From Euclidia mi (taxonomy: Eukaryota > Arthropoda > Insecta > Lepidoptera > Erebidae), in NCBI GenBank assembly GCA_944739405.2, contig OX123191.2, positions 7,854,830-7,918,829 on the forward strand: 64,000 nt of DNA, written 5' to 3'. The number at the start of each line of letters is the position of its first letter. The stretch's first letter is position 1. The notes under the pieces are model-generated. The model had not been told where the DNA came from, did no database searches, and saw nothing but the letters and a program-made list of their open reading frames with translations. The position numbers and the translations under genes are program-made. Below, in pieces: positions 10,237 through 20,883 of the stretch.

Positions 10237-11042
10237 TTAATATCATAAACGATAACTTGCTCTGTCGCTAGAACCGTCTTGGACGCCGTACACTGCGGTT
10301 TAGCATCGCGCTGAGCACGACAAGCGCGCGAGGGTTGTCCGCGTGTGTGCGCTGCCCGCGCAATGGACGTCGTACACAACAATACTTCGCCCTAAGACGC
10401 GGAGGGGGAAGCCACCGTGGCGGCCTGCACCTGCGACGTCGGCGCGCTAGAAATCGGGTCAAGGTTACTGGATTGGCCCGACAGCGGATAACTTTTATCA
10501 AAGTGTAATAATGAGTGATGTCGTTGATTACATGAACGACACTTCGTCTTACTAGAACAATCACTCGTTTTATGTTTTATACTTAAACAATTAACGCAAG
10601 CTTTGTTTTCTTTTACACATTCGTAACGAGCAGTCGGATTTAAATTATTAAAGGCGGGACATTTATAGAAATGGTCGTGTACTATATTACTGCACAGACA
10701 CTTCTGTGAATAATTATTATTAGATTCCGAGCATGCTACGTAAGATTGCGGATTAGGGACCGAGTTATTATTGCTATTTCGCGATTTATTCGACCTTTGT
10801 TTGCTATTATTATTATTAGACGAGCTAGATGAACTAGACTGCGTATAGTGAAATATTCGACACTGATCTTTTATGAAAGAAATAAAACTATCTAGCGTAG
10901 GTATTTTATGATTACGTTCCGTCACCTCGAATGCACAAATTGTTTCAGTGTCAAGCTTTTTTAAAGTGAGTTGAAGAAACATAAAGTCGGAAAGATCATT
11001 TAATTTTAAGTTTTTAAGGGAATTAACTGCGGTAACAAAGTT
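10237..11042 (-). pseudogene. Gag C-terminal half with zinc knuckles and gag-pol junction of Pao-B
   Basis: Continues gag from 13260 after the LINE insertion (NFVTAVNSLKNLKLNDLSDF...). It has a Ser/Asn-rich linker, then CX2C/CX4H-like knuckles: HFYKCPAFNN, KACVNCLSIKHKTSDC and KCRSCNQRHHSLLH, which would bind RNA. A TAG at 10392-10394 replaces a CAG codon present in Pao-A. Downstream the same frame leads through ASKTVLATEQVIVYD into protease, so gag and pol appear to share one frame in this family. Confidence 0.85.
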
Positions 11043-11046
11043 TGCT

Positions 11047-12806
11047 TGGCACACAGTTAGAAAAATACGTGAAATTGCATGACAATCAGTTTGGGTTTCG
11101 ACCCAAACTGTCTACTGAGAGCGCAATACTGTGTCTTAAGCAGACCGTCAAATACTACACCAATCGTAATACCCCTGTCTACGCGTGCTTCCTCGACTTG
11201 TCAAAAGCTTTTGACCTGGTCCATTATGACATCTTATCCGCTTGACCGCGCACTAGTGACTATTCTCCCTTTTTCGAAATTCCATAGACCGCGCACAAGT
11301 GACTATTTTCCCTTTTTGGTTACAGCGCTATACTCGGTCTGAATTTACTGTTTCTTTCTATTACGTAATGTTTTAAATTCTTTTTCTCTGTTCTATTCAA
11401 ATCATTGAACATTTCTTCATGCTAAAAATACGAAGCGAGTCTTAAAATCGTTAACCCGGAATGAAAAAATAATGTCTAATGCCACTCTTTGTTTCGTGCG
11501 CTCCGTGATTACTTGCTTATCGTATGCGTGTAATTAAATATTTTTATACTGTGATACATGTTTTTTTTATTTAATTCGGTGTAGATAGTATCTCTCTACA
11601 GTGAAAACTCATAAAATATGTATGTCATCGATTTACTTTTTAAAATAATCCTGTTTAAAATATACAAAGTGTTTTTTTCAACGATAGTCAATGTTCGCTG
11701 CTAAGTATAATAAATTAGAAAGTAAATATCAACAAAGAATTCATACGACTTGAAAGAGTCATTTATAAGGTTGAAGAAATACATCACTTCAACTTACTCA
11801 TGTTACCGACTTATCAACAATAAATGTTTATGTTAGCGCGCCAATCTGGCGAGCGGCGGCGCGACATTTAGTTAAGAACGTAAGCGGTCGAGTGAATTCG
11901 GCGAATTGGCGCTAGCGGTCAAGCGGTTATGGCAGAAAATTGAAAACATTAACTTAAGTATTGGTACATACACCACATAAATTGTGTTAAATGGGCAGGT
12001 GCAATGTCGGAGCCGTATAAGCTCGTGTGTGGTGTAAGACAGGGTGGGTTAACATCACCCACATTATTCAATTTATATGTTTACGCCCTTATTGTCGCGC
12101 TCAGCAACAGCCATGTCGGCTGCCACATTGACAATACTTGTTGCAACAATTTTAGTTACGCTGACGACATGGTGCTGTTGTCTGCGTCAATAAGTGGATT
12201 AAGGAAATTAGTACAGAAATGTGAGGAGTACGCACGACTGCATGGCTTACTGTACAATGCCACTAAGAGCCAATACATGGTCTTTCCAACCGGCGGCCAG
12301 TGACCACAAATTGTTCCACCTGTACGGCTTAGTGGGGTTAACATAGACAGAGTTAATCAATTTAAATACTTAGGATACTGGATCACAGAGGATTTGAGAG
12401 ACCTTGTAGATATTGAGCGTGCACGGAGAGCGTTATCTAAAAGAGCCAACATGATAGCCCGTAGATTTGCACGATGCTCAATACCAATTAAAATAACGCT
12501 TTTTAAAGCATACTGCACATCTGCACGTGCAGTCTATGGGCTGATTACACGCGTGGTAGCTATAACGCTCTCCGAGTTCAATACAATAACGCATTCAGAG
12601 TGGTGGTGGGGCTGCCCCGCTTCTGCAGCGCCTCGGGCATGTTTGCGTGGGCGCGCACCGACTGTTTTCACACCACCATGCGCAAGCGGTGCGCGTCGCT
12701 GGTGCGCAGTGTGCGGGTTAGCTCCAATACCGTGCTAGCAATGATTGCAGCCAGACTCGACTGTTTTTATATAAGACACTGCATAAACAGGCATCTAAAA
12801 CTTTAA
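11047..12806 (+). pseudogene. LINE reverse transcriptase, split by a DNA transposon
   Basis: The 5' piece carries FGFRP..ST and ACFLDLSKAFDLV (motif A, catalytic Asp). The second piece carries GVRQGGLTSPTLFNLY (motif B) and FSYADDMVLLS (motif C). Later parts read FKYLGYWITEDL and, after a frameshift near 12560, GLPRFCSASGMFAWARTD. There is a TGA after PTGGQ at 12301. I place it in the apurinic-endonuclease (Jockey/CR1-like) LINE superfamily, but the endonuclease is truncated away, so the clade is uncertain. Confidence 0.8.
11238..11926. mobile_element. 689-bp nonautonomous TIR DNA transposon
   Basis: 12-bp perfect terminal inverted repeats CCGCTTGACCGC (11238-11249) and GCGGTCAAGCGG (11915-11926), flanked by a 4-bp TSD, TTAT (11234-11237 and 11927-11930). 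It interrupts the LINE RT right after the ...HYDIL codons; the RT frame resumes at once beyond the right TSD. Subterminal repeats: GACCGCGCAC(T/A)AGTGACTATT at about 11244 and 11289, and AGCGGTC(G/A)AG at about 11883 and 11914. No transposase. A 4-bp TSD would fit Chapaev or Sola-type elements, but the termini match neither clearly. Confidence 0.85.
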
Positions 12807-13259
12807 ATAAAAGAACTGTAATATCGTATAATATACAAAAATAAATTTATTTTCATTAGAATTAGAATAAAATATAATTAAGTCTCATTAGAATAAAAAT
12901 AAAAATATAAATACCTGATTGATTCTATAACATTTTAGATACCTATAAAATGTTGAAACTTAATAAATTTTTGGAATTGAATGCATGACATTATATTATG
13001 ACATTAAAATAGATATTATATAAAAAACTTTGTATTTTTATATTGACATTTTTAAAATTTATTATGAAATCTAAATTGTAATTATTTAATATATTATTGA
13101 AAATAATACAATTATTAAATTTAAATAGATATAGAATAAAATTAAATGTCCTAGTCTGAATTTCTGATTATTGTGTACTTGTAAGTACTGCAAATTGTAT
13201 GGGCCGATATTGCCTGAAATAATTTAATAGATATTTTATTTTTATTTATTTTATTTATT

Positions 13260-13961
13260 AAAGTTGTCTATAAACAGCTGGAAACTCGAAACAGACGCGG
13301 CACCGGACTATTTAAGATTTAAAGCTTGATCAAAGTAAGTAGACGCTAGAACACGAGTGTCTTGATACCTATCAAGTAGTGACTGAAATATGAACTGATA
13401 GTTCTCAGCACTGGGTGTGACACCTGCAAATACGGACTGGGCCTTCGGTGACAGCTTACCTATTAAATAGTACAACCTGTCAGCATCTGTCAGAGAACCA
13501 TTATCGTGCACTGTAGACTTAAAACTCGCATAGAATAACGGCCAATTTCGTATATCGCCATCAAATGACATAAGCTCAATTGGCGGTAATCTCGGCGCTC
13601 GAACCGTCGGTGAGGCAGAAACGGGCTGCGCGGAACACCTACCCTCCAATTGTGATTGTATGCGCTTGATGATACAATAAAGATTTTCAAATGAGGTGTA
13701 CGCCTGATAATTCGGCTGTTCATCAGGATTAATAGAAAGCAATCTTGCGTTATAATCGTCTAACAACTTATGAAAATCTGTTCGAATACTATCTACTGTC
13801 ATACAATAACTAAGAAATGATTCCCTCTTAATATCGGAAGTAGCGGCAGTTTTTGAGCGCTCGTAAATGTTTTGAATACGCTCAAATAAAATATTACGTT
13901 TAGCTTCCAAGACTGTCAGCTCTTTTTCTTCCGACATGCATGGCTTCTTTTGTTGCGGCAT
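13260..13961 (-). pseudogene. Gag N-terminal half of Pao-B
   Basis: Starts at an ATG (CAT at 13959-13961), MPQQKKPCMSEEKE, colinear with Pao-A. Conserved Pao gag blocks are present: RIQNIYERS, DSIRTDFHKLLDDYN, SFDGDIRNWPLFYASFK and LTDADRLYYLIGKLSPKA. A TAG at 13308-13310 interrupts the frame, which otherwise continues to the LINE insertion at 13260. It forms the virus-like particle core in this class. Confidence 0.9.
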
Positions 13962-14322
13962 GTTTACGTAGGTATAAGCTAATGAGACCGAATCAAAATA
14001 AGAATACCTAAAGTACCTATTATTTTACCTAAGTAGGTGATTATGCGGTAGTTATTCGTAAGTAGTCAACTTTAAGGCGGTGGAAATAAAAGGTGCTTGA
14101 AATATGGAATTTACAAGACAACTATGATAGTTCGAGTAATAATAATTGGATTAGTAGGTAGCTACATAAAAGTATATTACCTACGGAAGCGTACGGAAAT
14201 AACCACGTAATAGGTATGTAAATGGACTAGGAGTATAGCTAGGTGCTATAACTACCTAGGTAGGTACTTCTAGAAGATACCTATACGCGAGATAAACGAG
14301 AGGTTACGTATAAACGCAAGTG

Positions 14323-14343
14323 AATCCGGCTTCGTACGGACCA
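14323..14343 (-). promoter_or_regulatory. Primer-binding site of Pao-B
   Basis: On the minus strand TGGTCCGTACGAAGCCGGATT lies five T residues inside the 5' LTR. Its complement ends ...CGGACCA and resembles the 3' end of insect tRNA-Tyr (AATCCGGCTCGAAGGACCA) apart from a few positions, so tRNA-Tyr is the probable primer. The tRNA comparison is from memory. Confidence 0.5.
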
Positions 14344-14348
14344 AAAAA

Positions 14349-14843
14349 TGGTTCGGCGTTGCACCGAAACGTATGTACTAGGCGATTTGGAAAAATATTA
14401 ATATTGTGGACTGTATAAGGATGGCTAATGATCGCCTAGAATAGGAAAAAGGTGAAGAGGAGTTGGAAATTATAGCTATTGGGATTTATAGGTCACGCCT
14501 TACCTCCTTTTTCTCGGCTTGACAAAATGGCGGCCGCCTGGTTATTCTAGAGTCCCGAAGCTGCACTGATCACTCTACTACACCCGCGGGCAGTTATTCT
14601 CGTTTATAGTATAAAATAGCGGTAAAATATTGCGGTGCTCTATGTATTCGTCGCGGCGCGGAGCTGCGCCAGGACACAGCCGGTCAGTGGAACTGTTGAT
14701 TCTTGACTCCGTCGCAGTGTCATTGAATTCTGCGACCAATTAGAGCGAGGCGTGCCTTTGGGAGGGAATGGGATAGAAAGGGATAAAATATCGCTCGTTT
14801 TGACATAATTAAAGAGCAATGGAAAAGATAGATGGTGCTACCA
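14349..14843 (-). repeat. 5' LTR of Pao-B
   Basis: 495 bp, aligned without gaps to 5055-5549, with about 19 differences. It would hold promoter and polyadenylation signals; I do not mark them individually. Confidence 0.95.
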
Positions 14844-14848
14844 ATAGC

Positions 14849-15469
14849 CAATAAACTTTAAATACACATAACACTTACGAAAATTAAAAAATACTCATAT
14901 TTTTATCACACATAAAATTTGGTAAAGTTTAAAGAAGAAAACATAAAATAAAATTTTCACTTAATTTTATTAAAACCGTCATATATGCGGATAAGACGGT
15001 TTTAATAAAATTAAGTTTTATTAAAACCGTAACGTTGTATTTTTATGGGAACATAAAAATCGCTATAAATTATGCTCTGAAGGAAATTGCTTGGTTACCT
15101 TTCCGTGTTTGAAAATTTTGTATTCAAGAACCTGGTCCTATCGTAACTGTTCGTAATATTTTTAATGGGTACTTAGACAGTGGTCCAGTGGGAGTGCGGT
15201 GCTTAAGCGAACAAAGTTTGCATAGCTTCAAGATTAGCCGGATAGTTTTCTTATTTTTTTTATACTAAGTAATGTTGTAGAGCGTATTTGTGTTAAGAGT
15301 TTTTAACCTAACCTAAAGAGGATATAGCAGGAAACCAGATATTATGTGATTTTAAAGTAATAATATGTCATATTCTGAATTTACATTAGATTTTAATGTG
15401 ACTGTCAATTGCGAAAAGGATTGTTTATTTTTTTAAATATTATATTCATTGACCTGGATGCATTTAACA
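14849..15469. other. Unassigned AT-rich sequence containing a palindrome
   Basis: No gene seen. It contains the 22-bp palindrome listed separately. Confidence 0.5.
14959..15016. repeat. 22-bp palindrome, 14-nt loop
   Basis: Arms 14959-14980 and 14995-15016 are exact complements (ACTTAATTTTATTAAAACC...). A third partial copy, TTTATTAAAACCGT, follows directly in the same orientation as the left arm. Confidence 0.9.
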
Positions 15470-15557
15470 GCAACTGGACGAACTTATCACGAGACAGGGA
15501 TGCATGGCGGTCCAAGGGAGAGGCCTTTGCCCAGCAGTGGGACTCACAGACAGGCTA
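15470..15557 (+). mobile_element. 3' tip of an RTE LINE
   Basis: Encodes WTNLSRDRDAWRSKGEAFA, then QQWD and a stop in GGCTAAATAAAAAA. It is the same terminus as the RTE copy at 26550-27241 (DRDEWRSKGEAFAQQWD). An extremely 5'-truncated copy. Confidence 0.8.
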
Positions 15558-16510
15558 AATAAAAAAATAATAAGAAAATCGTTTCTCTCTCAACGCAAAT
15601 ACTCACACAATTACAAATTGCATTTTAAACACAGGATGCTACAGCTATATGTAGCTAAGCCAAACAAGAAGTCATAAAAACGAGATGCGAAGTCGAAGTA
15701 TCAGTTAGAAAATATCTTATGAATTTTATTTCTAATTCTCGCAATGATTCAAGTATTTTTGGAGGCTATATAACATTGAATTAAAGTAGTTGATAAACGT
15801 GAATTAAGTAAATAGCGGAGACCCACAACTGTAGTGTCCTTCAAAAATACTAAAATCCCTAAAATATTGCCGTAGTTTATCTTTAGGTAAGAACAAAAAA
15901 TATTATTGGAATTAGTTTTAGCCCAAAATAATATTTGAGGTCTTCTTCAGGGCACGCATTTTAATACTTTAGAGCCTATACTTAGGATATAAAAATACCT
16001 ATGACAATAGTATTATATAGCAAAAAATTCAGCAAGCTGATTGTTAAACTCAGTAATAATACAATACCCATTTTTCTTTGTGTCCTCATTTGTTTCAGGC
16101 ATGACCACACTCTTTGCGAACTACTTTTTGCGAGCTAGTTAATTAGCTATAACAAATTATAATAACAATGATAGGAAAATTAAATGCAAGCATATTAATA
16201 TGACCTAGAAATGTAAGGTGGTGTAGACGGAACTAAGCCTTACCGTATACAGCGCTCCTTAAGTTATATAACGGTAGTCGCCCATACTGCACCGATGATA
16301 TAAACTTGTAGACATAATATTCCTAGGGTTTCGTCCTTACTTTAACCAAAACTAAAATATTTGCCAAGTTACAAAATTAGACAAGTAGAAGTTTCTTAGA
16401 TCCTAAAACGAAGAATTTGTCTTTAGCCTTTCTTTTTTAGTTTTCGGGCATTCTTTTCGTTTAGGCTATAGGCTCCACAATAGAAAAATACTAAAAGCCT
16501 TTTTATAGGC
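15558..16510. other. Unassigned sequence
   Basis: AT-rich; no coding motif or recognised repeat on either strand. Confidence 0.45.
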
Positions 16511-18555
16511 ATCATCATCATGTCAGCCAAACGACGTCCACTACCGGACATAGGCCTCCCCCAAGGTTCTCCACACAGACCGGTCTTGAGCCGCCCGCAT
16601 CCAACCGCCTCCCGCGATCTTGACGAGATCGTCGGTCCACCTTGCGGGGGGCCTACCTCTGCTGCGTCGTCCGGTACGTGGCCGCCACTCCAGAACCTTT
16701 CTGCCCCAACGGCCATCGGTTCTTCGAGCTATGTGCCCTGCCCACTGCCACTTCAGCTTAGCTATCCGGAGAGCTATGTCGGCGACTTTGGTTCTACTGC
16801 GGATCTCCTCATTTCTGATTCGATCTCGCAGGGCAACTCCAAGCATAGCTCTCTCCATCGCCCTCTGAGTGACCTTGAGCCTTCTGATAAGGCCCATAGT
16901 GAGCGACCACGTCTCTGATCCGTAAGTTATCACTGGCAACACACACTGGTCAAAGACTTTCGTCTTGAGACACTGCGGGATATCGGACGAGAAGATATGT
17001 CGTAGCTTCCCGAACTCTGCCCAACCGAGTTGGATTCGACGATTGACCTCCTTCTCGAAGTTGGACCTACTTAATTGGACTACTTGTCCCAGGTAGATAT
17101 ACTTGTCGACAACTTCAAGCGTAGAGTTCCCAACCTGAATAGGAGCAGGTACAACATGGACGTTCGACATGATTTTCGTCTTGTCCATGTTCATCTTAAG
17201 ACCTACTTGTTGGGAGACTCTACAGAGGCCATTGAGCATTGTGCTTAGGTCTTCCATGGTCTCAGCCATGACTACGATATCGTCTGCGAATCAAAGGTGA
17301 GTGATGTACTCGCCGTTGATGTTGATGCCGAGTCCATTCCAGTCCAGAAGCTTGAAAACATCCTCCAGCGCAGTGGTAAACAGTTTCGGGGATATGACAT
17401 CCCCCTGTCTCACCCCTCGCTGGAGTTGAATAGGTTTCGAACTCTGGTCCTGGAGGCGGACTGACATAGTGGCGTTTTCATACAAACACTTCAGCACTTC
17501 GATATATCGGTAGTCAATCCGGCACCGTTGGAGAGACTGTAGCACCGCCCAGGTTTCAATCGAATCGAAGGCTTTCTCATAGTCTACAAACGCCAAGTAT
17601 AGGGGCTGGTTATACTTCTCGGACTTCTGTATAACCTGCCGCAGCGTATGTATGTGGTCTATGGTACTAAAGCCTTTACGGAAACCGGCTTGTTCGGGAG
17701 GCTGGAAGTCGTCTAGCTTGCTCTCGAGACGATTCGTGATGACCCTCGAAAACAGCTTGTAGACGTAGCTCAGAAGTGTGATGGGTCTGTAGTTCTTTAA
17801 GAGGGTTTTGTCCCCTTTCTTAAAGAAAAGCACCACCGTGTGCTCTGTGCCACGCCTGTAGCGTTTTACCCTCGAGAATGACGGAATTAAATAGCTTCCG
17901 GAGCCACCGCCGGCCTTCAGAAGCTCGCTCGTAATTCCGTCATCACCCGGCGCCTTGTTGTTTTTGAGCTGTTTGAGAGCCACACTAATCTCGTGCATGC
18001 TGACGTCCGGGATATCTTCGGTATAGTGTCGGGTCAATCCAGCTCTAGGGTCTGACATTGGAGTGCTTGCGGGTTGTTGCGTTGTCGTGTATAGCTGTCC
18101 ATAGAACCTTTAGATCTCCTCCAAGAGCTCAGGCTTGGACGATACGATTCTGCCATCTTCCATCTTCAGCTTTGTCAGCTGACTCTGCCCAACAGACAGA
18201 TCCCTCTGGAACACTTTGGATCCCTTATTCTACTCGATCGCCTCACGAACGCATTTTGTGTTGTATTGGCGGAGGTCGTGAGTCAGAGACTTAGAGATCT
18301 GTCTGTTGAGGTGCCGATATTTCGGCATGTCGTCGGAGGATAGCAGAACCATCTTGCGCCTTTCCTCTAACAGCTCGAGGGTCGGATCCGAGATCTTGCT
18401 GGTTCTCTTGCTTTTCTGGGGCTTAAAGAATTTAGCCCCTGTTTTATGGACAGCATCCACAAACCCGTTACTGTACTCGTCCACATCTACGCATTCGCCC
18501 AGGCATTCGAAACAGTTCTTGAGTTCGATTTGAAAGCTTTCGGGGTTTTGGATAT
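16511..18555 (-). mobile_element. 5'-truncated RTE-clade LINE
   Basis: A non-LTR element reading leftward, ending in ATG/TGA-type microsatellite (ATCATCATGATGTC on the minus strand near 16511-16525), the usual RTE 3' tail. It begins in the linker between endonuclease and RT, so the endonuclease is missing. A matching 3' fragment lies at 31597-31715. Confidence 0.88.
16541..18555 (-). pseudogene. RTE reverse transcriptase (partial, with stops)
   Basis: The protein would nick-prime reverse transcription of its own RNA and probably of RTE-tailed SINEs. Blocks from N to C: NGFVDAVHKTGAKFFKP linker (18400-18555), APGDDGI, LKNYRPITLL, QAGFRKGFSTIDHI, FVDYEKAFDS (motif A), RGVRQGDVISPKLF (motif B), then FADDIVVMAE (motif C), and the C-terminal ERAMLGVALRDRIRN and KWQWAGHIARRTDGRWG. 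A TGA directly precedes FADD (about 17291), where the family has an Arg codon; a CGA to TGA transition explains it. Frame breaks also lie near 17880 and 18230. Confidence 0.88.
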
Positions 18556-19199
18556 GATATGTGATATGTTATAGGCATATAATGTAGTTAAATAAAACCT
18601 AGAATGGGATAGGTTTGAACGGCACCGAATAATTTGAGTAATTTGCTCATTTAGGGACCAAAACTACCCAGTTTTGGTGATATAGATGTAGGTATATTGC
18701 CTACATCTATACCCACTAAACCAGGTAGTCTTTGGTCTTAATTAGTCCACTTACCTGAGTCTTCGATGTGAAGAGGAGTGTAAAAATATCGCAGTCTCCG
18801 TCTTACAGCAGACGTAAAGTCGAAGGTAAAATAACACGTGACAACTTTTCAATCTTGCTAAACATTTGTTGTTTTTATGGATAAAAATATTGACCCGTGT
18901 ATGGAAAATTTAACAAAGGTGCAGTGATGATTTCTTTCACAAGTCTATAATAGAGTCATCCCATTTCATCTTTTCAAGAGACGATGTTACAATATGTCAG
19001 CAGTACACCAGGTTATACAACTATATACCACGTAGTCTGGGGTTGTTGTATCGTTAGATACGCGCGGGAAATGTTGCAGATTGGTAGAAGCAATGATTAT
19101 ATTAAACATAGATAGTATTCCGTAGTTTCAGTCTTTGTATGACTTCATTGGTATATTTTTAAGTAATCATATCATCAGTGACTACTACGACAGATTTCT
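18556..19199. other. Unassigned sequence containing a fold-back
   Basis: No gene seen. The imperfect palindrome at 18653-18738 is listed separately. Confidence 0.45.
18653..18738. repeat. Imperfect fold-back, about 40-bp arms
   Basis: The left arm starts GGGACCAAAACTACCCAG, the right arm ends ...GGTAGTCTTTGGTCTTA. The core GATGTAGG/CCTACATC is perfect. It resembles a small fold-back MITE or a decayed inverted duplication. Confidence 0.65.
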
Positions 19200-19445
19200 T
19201 TGCCCTGAGTTGGGGTTATTTGTTCAACTTCCATATCAATCGTCATGTGCCCTGTATATAAACTGGCCCACTGCTGGGTACGAAACTGTTCTCTCTTTTG
19301 GCTCACAGTCTACCACGCTGGCCAAGTACCGGTGGACAGACTTTACGTGTTAAAAATGGAAAACTTACAGACATGCAGGTTGCCAGGATGTATTTCTTCG
19401 CCGTTTAGTGAGCTATAGTTATCAATTTGATACGCACATGACTTC
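19200..19445 (-). mobile_element. SINE relic (family C)
   Basis: On the minus strand it follows the pattern AACTCCTCG..., CCTGCATGTCTG, GTAAACTGTCCACC and TTGGCCAGCGTGGTAGACTGTG, shared with 28970-29150 and 50545-50670. Approximate limits; no TSD found. This block is common in lepidopteran intergenic DNA, by recollection. Confidence 0.55.
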
Positions 19446-19516
19446 GAAAAGACGGTGGTGCTGGTTTACATCATGGGTTTGTACCCATGATATAAACCAG
19501 GACCACCGTCTTTTTC
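19446..19516. repeat. 33-bp near-perfect hairpin with 4-nt loop
   Basis: Arms 19446-19478 and 19483-19516 (GAAAAGACGGTGGTGCTGG... against its complement) differ at about three positions. The loop is TTGT. Not within a recognised TE. Confidence 0.9.
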
Positions 19517-20164
19517 GTGTACAAACACGAGACCCGATGCAGTATTTTAGTCTCTCCTGAAGGCTATCGCTGCTTATCCGTATGCATTGGTATGCGTTAT
19601 TAAATTTTTAACTGCATTGTTTCATCAATGTTTTAACAGATTTTATTTGCGTTACTTTTTAAGGGGCAAAAATTTCTTTTCCCGGCTATTTCGACAGTGA
19701 TCGTAGGCACGAGAGGTAAAAGAGTGGCATCTCTTACTACGGCAACTATCTCCAATTATGGCCTTTCTTTCCTTTCCACCTCGACACACAACAACACCAA
19801 ATTACTTAAACCTGTCAATAAAATTATCTTATGCCACAAGTTGCAAGCCTTATTTAAATTTTTCGAATTATCGTGTTCTATCTCACATTTCACCAAAATA
19901 CATTCAGACAGCCATTCATTCCTTGTTCCCCACTCAACATTTCCAAGTCACGCACGTAACAGTTCAACTATAAGCCGCGCCTTACACACCGGCGACATAT
20001 TTCCATATAATGAATTGTTTTCGCCCTTGAAACGTCGCACGGAAACCCGCCGGCTCACTGTCACACGAATACGTAATACGGACGAAGGTAGATTGATATG
20101 AGTAGTAGTAGTGGTAGTTGATATGAGCGTGGATTGATGATTGAGCTGTTGACTTGTAGCGTCA
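19517..20164. other. Unassigned sequence
   Basis: The open frames here (for example 19697-20101) show no family motif and I do not call them genes. Confidence 0.45.
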
Positions 20165-20310
20165 TTTTCAGTGCGTAGCGCTCATAGGGTGACTCGTTAT
20201 GACAAAGTTAAGCACGCGTGCACAGGTCACCACTTGGATGGGTGCCCGCGTGGCATTTACTTCAGAACACCACCATGCTTCGGAGGACAAAGATACTTGA
20301 AAAGTTTTAA
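20165..20310 (+). mobile_element. Degenerate 5S-derived SINE head
   Basis: CAAAGTTAAGCACGCGTGCACAGGTC.CCACTTGGATGGGTG matches the 5S internal promoter region of the copy at 35693, followed by GGCATTTAC and ATGCTTCGGAGG. The 3' half is lost. Confidence 0.75.
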
Positions 20311-20873
20311 ACAATATACATGCCGCTTGAGACATCAATGTTTCGAGTTATAAGATTGTGGGTCATTTGTGAATTTGAGGTTTTAAGTAATCGAGTGAGT
20401 TTATAAGTATTTTTATAATTTGTCAGGTTAAAGGACCAATAGACCTTATGTAATTAACACTATGACCAAGAAAATAAATTTTTTGATATCTAGTAAAATA
20501 ATCTTCGATTTGTGTGAGCAAACGTACATCTCTGATCATCATCCCAATCCTAGCCCTATCATGAACCTATTCCTCTTCAGCCTACGTTTAAAGAATTGCC
20601 GTATAGCCTCTTTGCTATCAGTACATATCTGCACCCCAACACAAGTTAATTCAACAGGTTTTAATCATGTTAAATAACGGATTTCTGGTATAAATCTTTT
20701 TATATCCGACAGTCTGTTCTCGACAAGGGCGACGTAAGCCAATCGACACGACCGGCTTACAGTGACGATGAAAAGGAATTTAATTAACAAGTGTACGGTA
20801 AGTATGTAAATGGCACAAAAGTATTAAATCATCCATTTAAGCCAGTTTAAAGTCAACTTGATTTTTGGATTAA
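20311..20873. other. Unassigned sequence
   Basis: No gene or recognised repeat. Confidence 0.45.
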
Positions 20874-20883
20874 GATGTACATA

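Larger units (their letters stand above)
11043..13259 (+). mobile_element. 5'-truncated non-LTR retrotransposon inserted in Pao-B gag
   Basis: Plus-strand LINE fragment flanked by AAAGTT at 11037-11042 and 13260-13265. The duplicated bases encode the same two gag residues (NF on the minus strand), so removing the insert joins gag exactly. It contains an RT interrupted by a TIR element (11238-11926), followed by an AT-rich 3' region ending in T/A-rich runs. Confidence 0.88.
5055..14843 (-). mobile_element. Pao-B: near-complete BEL/Pao LTR retrotransposon
   Basis: Bounded by two 495-bp LTRs (5055-5549 and 14349-14843), each TGGT...ACCA, and by a perfect 5-bp TSD, ATAGC (5050-5054 and 14844-14848). 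In coding order from right to left: primer-binding site, gag, zinc-knuckle region, protease, RT, RNase H, integrase, polypurine tract. The 9789 bp include a 2217-bp LINE insertion (11043-13259) and a 755-bp MITE insertion (9482-10236). The coding sequence reads mostly as one gag-pol frame but has several stops and an RT deletion, so it is inactive. I count about 19 substitutions and no indels between the LTRs (about 4%). Confidence 0.95.

Noticed and set aside
15303..15318. Telomere-like TTAGG repeat (CCTAACCTAA)
   Set aside because: Only two units, consistent with chance.
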